Of a stretch of 64,000 bases of DNA, positions 60,482 to 64,000 are shown in pieces. The notes below the pieces were generated by a model, which saw only the letters and a program-made list of their open reading frames with translations, had not been told where the DNA came from and did not search any database. Both the position numbers and the translations under genes were made by a program. Positions within the stretch are counted from its first letter, which is position 1. The number at the start of each line of letters is the position of its first letter. The DNA comes from Chryseobacterium sediminis (GTDB lineage Bacteria; Bacteroidota; Bacteroidia; Flavobacteriales; Weeksellaceae): contig NZ_VUNZ01000003.1 of NCBI RefSeq assembly GCF_008386505.1, positions 496,001 through 560,000 on the forward strand. The letters are read 5' to 3'.

Positions 60482-60542
60482 TTTCTTGTACTACTAATTA
60501 TCTGGTGATATTTTTATTGTTTTAAAGTCTGAAATCAGATCT

Positions 60543-61682
60543 TTATATTCTTCTTATTCTGTTTTTTTCGTAATCCTCGAAGATCATTTGTCCTAAACCT
60601 GAGAGTCCTGTCAGAAATGCTTTTCCTTTGTTCTGAGCTGTAAACTCTTCTACAAACTGACGCAGATAAGGATCTTGGGCAATCATAAAAGTGGTGATAG
60701 GGATTTTCAGTTTTCTGGCCTGTGCTGCTCTGTTGAGGCATTGGTTAACAATTTTTTCATCCAAACCAAAACTGTTCATATAAAACTCTCCGCTGGGCAG
60801 CTGGATACAGCTCGGTTTTCCATCGGTAATCATAAAAATCTGTTTGTTGGTATTTCTTTTCCTGCGAAGAATATCCATTGCCAGCTCCAGACCGGCTACG
60901 GTATTGGTATGATAAGGCCCTACTTTTAAATAGGGAAGGTCTTTGATCTTGATGGGCCATGCTTCATTTCCAAAAACAATGATATCAATGGAGTCTTTGG
61001 GGTATTTCCGTTTAATCAGTTCCACAAGTGCCATGGCAACTTTTTTCGCTGGTGTAATACGGTCTTCACCATATAAGATCATGGAATGGCTGATGTCGAT
61101 CATCAGAACGGTACTCATCTGTGCCTTATGCTTGGTTTCTTCTACAATGAGGTCATCTTCCGTAAGGCGAAGGTCTGAAATTCCGTTATTGATCTGGGCA
61201 TTTTTTAAACTTTCAGTCATGTTTACGGCTGCAAGATCATCCCCGTATTGGAAGGAGCGGTTTTCGCCATCTCTTTCGTCACCAATTCCTGTTTTGCTGG
61301 TGCGGTGATTTCCGGCTCCGTTTTTTTTAAGTTTTCCAAATATTTGATCTAAAGCATATTCACGAAGGGCTGCTTCCAGTTTTGGAGTTAATATATTTTT
61401 ACCTTTACCGCTTCCAGTATTGCCTTCTTCAGGATCTTCTTCTTTGATATAGCCCCGTTTTTTCAGATCTTCTTCAAAATCCTGAAGGGTATATTCATCA
61501 TTGAAAATGTCATATTCCTTATCAAGCATATCAAGCCATTCAAAGGCTTCTTCAAGATCTCCGGAAGTGTGGGTGAGCAAATCTTTGAAAACATCAAAGA
61601 CCCGGTCAAAATGCGATAATTCCTCAGGCACATGTTTGCTGAATATAAAGCCTTTCTGAGGATTAAAATTTTTATCTGTCAT
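60543..61682 (-). CDS. VWA-domain protein, partner of the AAA+ ATPase
   Basis: This 379-residue soluble protein has an N-terminal helical part (FNPQKGFIFSKHVPEELSHFDRVFDVFKDLLTHTS) and a C-terminal von Willebrand A domain from about residue 190. The MIDAS motif is VLMIDISHSMILYGEDR (D-x-S-x-S), later TNTVAGLELAMDILRR and FMITDGKPSCIQLPSGEF. Pairs of MoxR ATPase and VWA protein assemble or activate other proteins. The gene order here places VWA upstream of the ATPase. No client protein is adjacent. Confidence 0.9.
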   Translation of the reverse strand: MTDKNFNPQKGFIFSKHVPEELSHFDRVFDVFKDLLTHTSGDLEEAFEWLDMLDKEYDIFNDEYTLQDFEEDLKKRGYIKEEDPEEGNTGSGKGKNILTPKLEAALREYALDQIFGKLKKNGAGNHRTSKTGIGDERDGENRSFQYGDDLAAVNMTESLKNAQINNGISDLRLTEDDLIVEETKHKAQMSTVLMIDISHSMILYGEDRITPAKKVAMALVELIKRKYPKDSIDIIVFGNEAWPIKIKDLPYLKVGPYHTNTVAGLELAMDILRRKRNTNKQIFMITDGKPSCIQLPSGEFYMNSFGLDEKIVNQCLNRAAQARKLKIPITTFMIAQDPYLRQFVEEFTAQNKGKAFLTGLSGLGQMIFEDYEKNRIRRI

Positions 61683-61883
61683 AAGATGATGAAGCTGTTT
61701 TGCTGTTATTTGCTTTTGAATATTTCAGATAATCCAAAAATTATCAGGAGTATTCTTTATTTCGTTTCAATCTGAAAAGTTAGGAAAATATCACTTCAAG
61801 ATTCCTCCTGAGAAATAGAAAAAACTAATGGTGGTGATATGAAATTAGAATATAATATCAGATTGTGTAGACTGTAAATGCGA

Positions 61884-61912
61884 TAAAGCCCCGAAATACT
61901 CCGGAGCTTTAT
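61884..61912 (-). terminator. Possible terminator of the amine-oxidase gene
   Basis: On the minus strand AAAGCTCCGG and CGGGGCTTTATC pair with one mismatch. It lies about 35 bp past the stop codon at 61947. The U-run is weak. Confidence 0.45.
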
Positions 61913-61946
61913 CTATACACATCATCTTATTATTATGTATTTAAGA

Positions 61947-63716
61947 TTACCAACCTAAATAATAATCACGATCCAGCCAGTAGGGCCAGTCTAATTTAAA
62001 ATGGGTCTGAAGCATTTTTTCAGCTTCACAGAAAGCACCTTCCACCCAGCCTTGCTGATCAGAATAAGCTTCTCCAATAATGTGGATTTGCTCATCCATC
62101 AACGGTTTTCTCATATATGGCATAACATCTTTCACGGAGAAACCTGCTTTCCAGGCGTGGTATCCTGCACCATAAGGATCGTCTGTCCAGTCTCTAAAAT
62201 AAGTTACATAAGGTTGCGGAATTTCTACACCATGTAATTCTTTCAGCTGGTTTATCAATTCGTTGACCATGAACTCTGTGGCCTGAACATCGTCAAATTT
62301 GTGCAATTCTTCCATGGATGTAGACTTGTTAGCTCTTACTTTGAAAAGAACTTTGTCGTCAGATAGCGCTTTCCAGAACGTTTCCGTTTCCATATCACCA
62401 TAACTTCCCAGCAACATTGAATTGTCGTTTTCAGGATCAGTACCGAAATAATAGCACTGTCTCATAGGTAAGTCCGTAATGGAATGCCCGGAATCAATTC
62501 CCAGATCTCTCCACCATGGACGGTCAAATCCCATTAGGATTTTAAAGGCAGGCTCCATAATAATAGAACGGATATTTTCATTCAGTTTCTGATGTCTGTT
62601 AGCATCGAAAAAGAAGTTATTCTGATCCAATAATTCAAGAGATTTTCTTGGCATACCCAATACCAATGAATTGGCATACACTTTCCAGGTTGTATTGCTC
62701 TGTATATTCAGGAAAGTAAGTTCATATTTATGAGTATGAATCAGATGATGGTCTTTGGTGAAAGTAATCAGCTTATTTTCAGACCATATGCGGGCTCCGT
62801 CATGTTCCATATAAGCGTTGGCTACTGCATAAGCAATGCTGTCATATCCTTCTTCAATGGTTTTGTAGATAGTACCGGCAGAAAAATCTCCTACCATGTA
62901 CGGAAAGGCCTCAGCAGAATTCCAGTTGATGGTATTGGAATAGTATCCTCCGGCATTCGCTAAAAATTCATATCCTTCCTGGGAAACCTGATCTTTGATT
63001 AAGTTCCAGAAACCGATATCATTTACCAGACGTTTGTCATAAGGAGAACCCGGGAAATTGTAGATCATTCTTGGTTTGATGGCATCCCAGTCTCTACTGG
63101 TCAGCTGGAAAGAGTAATCATAGCCATTAGGGTCTGCAATAATCAGTTCTTTATAGTTTTCTGCTACCCATGGATCTGACATTAAAACATTGTAAATGAT
63201 TTTATTAAATAGCTGATCAGAGCTGAAACCTTCATCATTTTCATTCAGGTAATATCGGGTAATCAGTTTGTTATTAAGTTTTTGTTCCTCTGTCCAGGCA
63301 CTCTGTTTGAAACGCTCTTTTCTGATGTACATTAGAAGTTTTTCAGGCTCTCCCATAGGAAATGGAACAGGAGTCATCTTATCCTTTAGTACAGGTGTTC
63401 TTTTGTCTGGGTCCTCTTTCAATGGATACCCTTCGATCAATGTGGTTACAATTTGCTGAGAAGTCAGATAACGCATTCCTCCAAGCTCACCCCAAAAATT
63501 CATTCCCGGCATAACTACGGACTCAAGTCTTCCGCCTAGTCTGTTGCTCATATCAAAGACCTGTACTTCATGAGCTTTATACTTATTATCGGTTACCAGA
63601 CGAAAAGCAGTGTATAGTCCGGAAGTTCCGGCACCAATAATGGCTACTTCTACTTTCAGATCGGGCTGCATCCCCGGATACAACGGGGTATCTTTATTGA
63701 CGTTTGTTTGATTCAT
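61947..63716 (-). CDS. Flavin monoamine oxidase-family protein
   Basis: This 589-residue protein has the FAD dinucleotide motif VAIIGAGTSGLYTAFRLVTD at residues ~28-47 and continues with VFDMSNRLGGRLESVVMPGMNFWGELGGMRYL, the GG doublet of amine oxidases. The C-terminal WKAGFSVKDVMPYMRKPLMDEQIHIIGEAYSDQQGWVEGAFCEAEKML closes the FAD site. No signal peptide is present. Relatives oxidise amines or L-amino acids. It lies 13 bp downstream of another flavin oxidoreductase gene, so both may act on related substrates. Confidence 0.87.
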   Translation of the reverse strand: MNQTNVNKDTPLYPGMQPDLKVEVAIIGAGTSGLYTAFRLVTDNKYKAHEVQVFDMSNRLGGRLESVVMPGMNFWGELGGMRYLTSQQIVTTLIEGYPLKEDPDKRTPVLKDKMTPVPFPMGEPEKLLMYIRKERFKQSAWTEEQKLNNKLITRYYLNENDEGFSSDQLFNKIIYNVLMSDPWVAENYKELIIADPNGYDYSFQLTSRDWDAIKPRMIYNFPGSPYDKRLVNDIGFWNLIKDQVSQEGYEFLANAGGYYSNTINWNSAEAFPYMVGDFSAGTIYKTIEEGYDSIAYAVANAYMEHDGARIWSENKLITFTKDHHLIHTHKYELTFLNIQSNTTWKVYANSLVLGMPRKSLELLDQNNFFFDANRHQKLNENIRSIIMEPAFKILMGFDRPWWRDLGIDSGHSITDLPMRQCYYFGTDPENDNSMLLGSYGDMETETFWKALSDDKVLFKVRANKSTSMEELHKFDDVQATEFMVNELINQLKELHGVEIPQPYVTYFRDWTDDPYGAGYHAWKAGFSVKDVMPYMRKPLMDEQIHIIGEAYSDQQGWVEGAFCEAEKMLQTHFKLDWPYWLDRDYYLGW

Positions 63717-63729
63717 GGTTTATAATTTT

Positions 63730-64000
63730 TTAAAGTGCTAAGAAATATTTATATCCTAATCGGAATGGGGTAATGTCAAAATCGGTATGTCCGTCTAAGG
63801 CAAGATCAGACATGATTTTACCTAAGAAAGGGGTGAATTTTGCGGCCCATCCTGTGGCATAGACCACAATATTTTTATGGTTGGGTACATAAGGAGGTGC
63901 AAAATCAATTAATAATTCTTTATTGGGAATTGTACTCAATGCGATAAGACATGTTGAGGTATATTCCGGTTCGATGTTCAGCCCCGTCATGTGGTTTTCA
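63730..64000 (-). CDS. FAD-dependent oxidoreductase, C-terminal part (cut by window edge)
   Basis: The frame is open to base 64000, so only the last ~90 residues are visible. They end LALDGHTDFDITPFRLGYKYFLAL. The stretch ELLIDFAPPYVPNHKNIVVYATGWAAKFTPFLGKIMSDLAL matches the C-terminus of the monomeric sarcosine oxidase/N-methyltryptophan oxidase group (NVVIAAGFSGHGFKFAP type). The N-terminal FAD motif lies outside. It is upstream of the amine-oxidase-like gene in the same operon. Confidence 0.75.
   Translation of the reverse strand, partial: ENHMTGLNIEPEYTSTCLIALSTIPNKELLIDFAPPYVPNHKNIVVYATGWAAKFTPFLGKIMSDLALDGHTDFDITPFRLGYKYFLAL

Overview
The window looks like a chromosomal segment of a Chryseobacterium-like member of the Bacteroidota (Flavobacteriia, Weeksellaceae). 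The DNA is AT-rich and genes lack Shine-Dalgarno sequences. Several promoters fit the Bacteroidota form (TTG or TTTG, about 19-21 bp, TAnnTTTG). One protein ends in a type IX secretion (T9SS) sorting domain, and arginine is made through an acylornithine carbamoyltransferase. No prophage, plasmid or CRISPR signal was seen.

Region 1 (1-9015, all minus strand) is a carboxylate uptake and activation block. In transcription order it holds an outer-membrane barrel, an MFS symporter, two small membrane proteins, a transporter-histidine kinase fusion, a receiver-only response regulator, and two acyl-CoA synthetases (the last cut by the window edge). Region 2 (9297-18785) is arginine biosynthesis: a divergent IS1-type zinc-ribbon/HTH protein, then GNAT, argG, argC, argD, acylornithine carbamoyltransferase, argB, argE and argH. 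Region 3 (19208-25327) is an Lrp/AsnC regulator divergent from pyrB-carA-carB, so carbamoyl phosphate is made beside both pathways that use it. The pyrB leader has the full layout of a translation-coupled attenuator: leader peptide, pause-type hairpin, U-rich tract and intrinsic terminator.

Region 4 (25493-33631) holds small orphan proteins, a Crp-type regulator and a TonB receptor/PepSY/esterase set typical of ferric-siderophore use. Region 5 (33955-39536) has two exported proteins, a second Crp-type regulator and an alkylation-repair group (DinB-like, MGMT, Ada). Region 6 (39666-48683) is mixed: small enzymes, a large propeller-type histidine kinase with its LytTR regulator, a T9SS cargo protein, an HsdR-N nuclease-like protein and holA. 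Region 7 (48980-64000) holds trxB, tRNA-Ser, several exported hydrolases, an AraC regulator, a MoxR/VWA pair and two flavin oxidoreductases.

The intergenic spaces are unusually structured. Several contain arrays of degenerate 7-bp units, sometimes as two opposed arms. Each array has its own sequence but the same period. Other spaces carry at least four families of dispersed palindromic repeats. The pyr attenuator and the heptad arrays are the observations I consider most worth following up.
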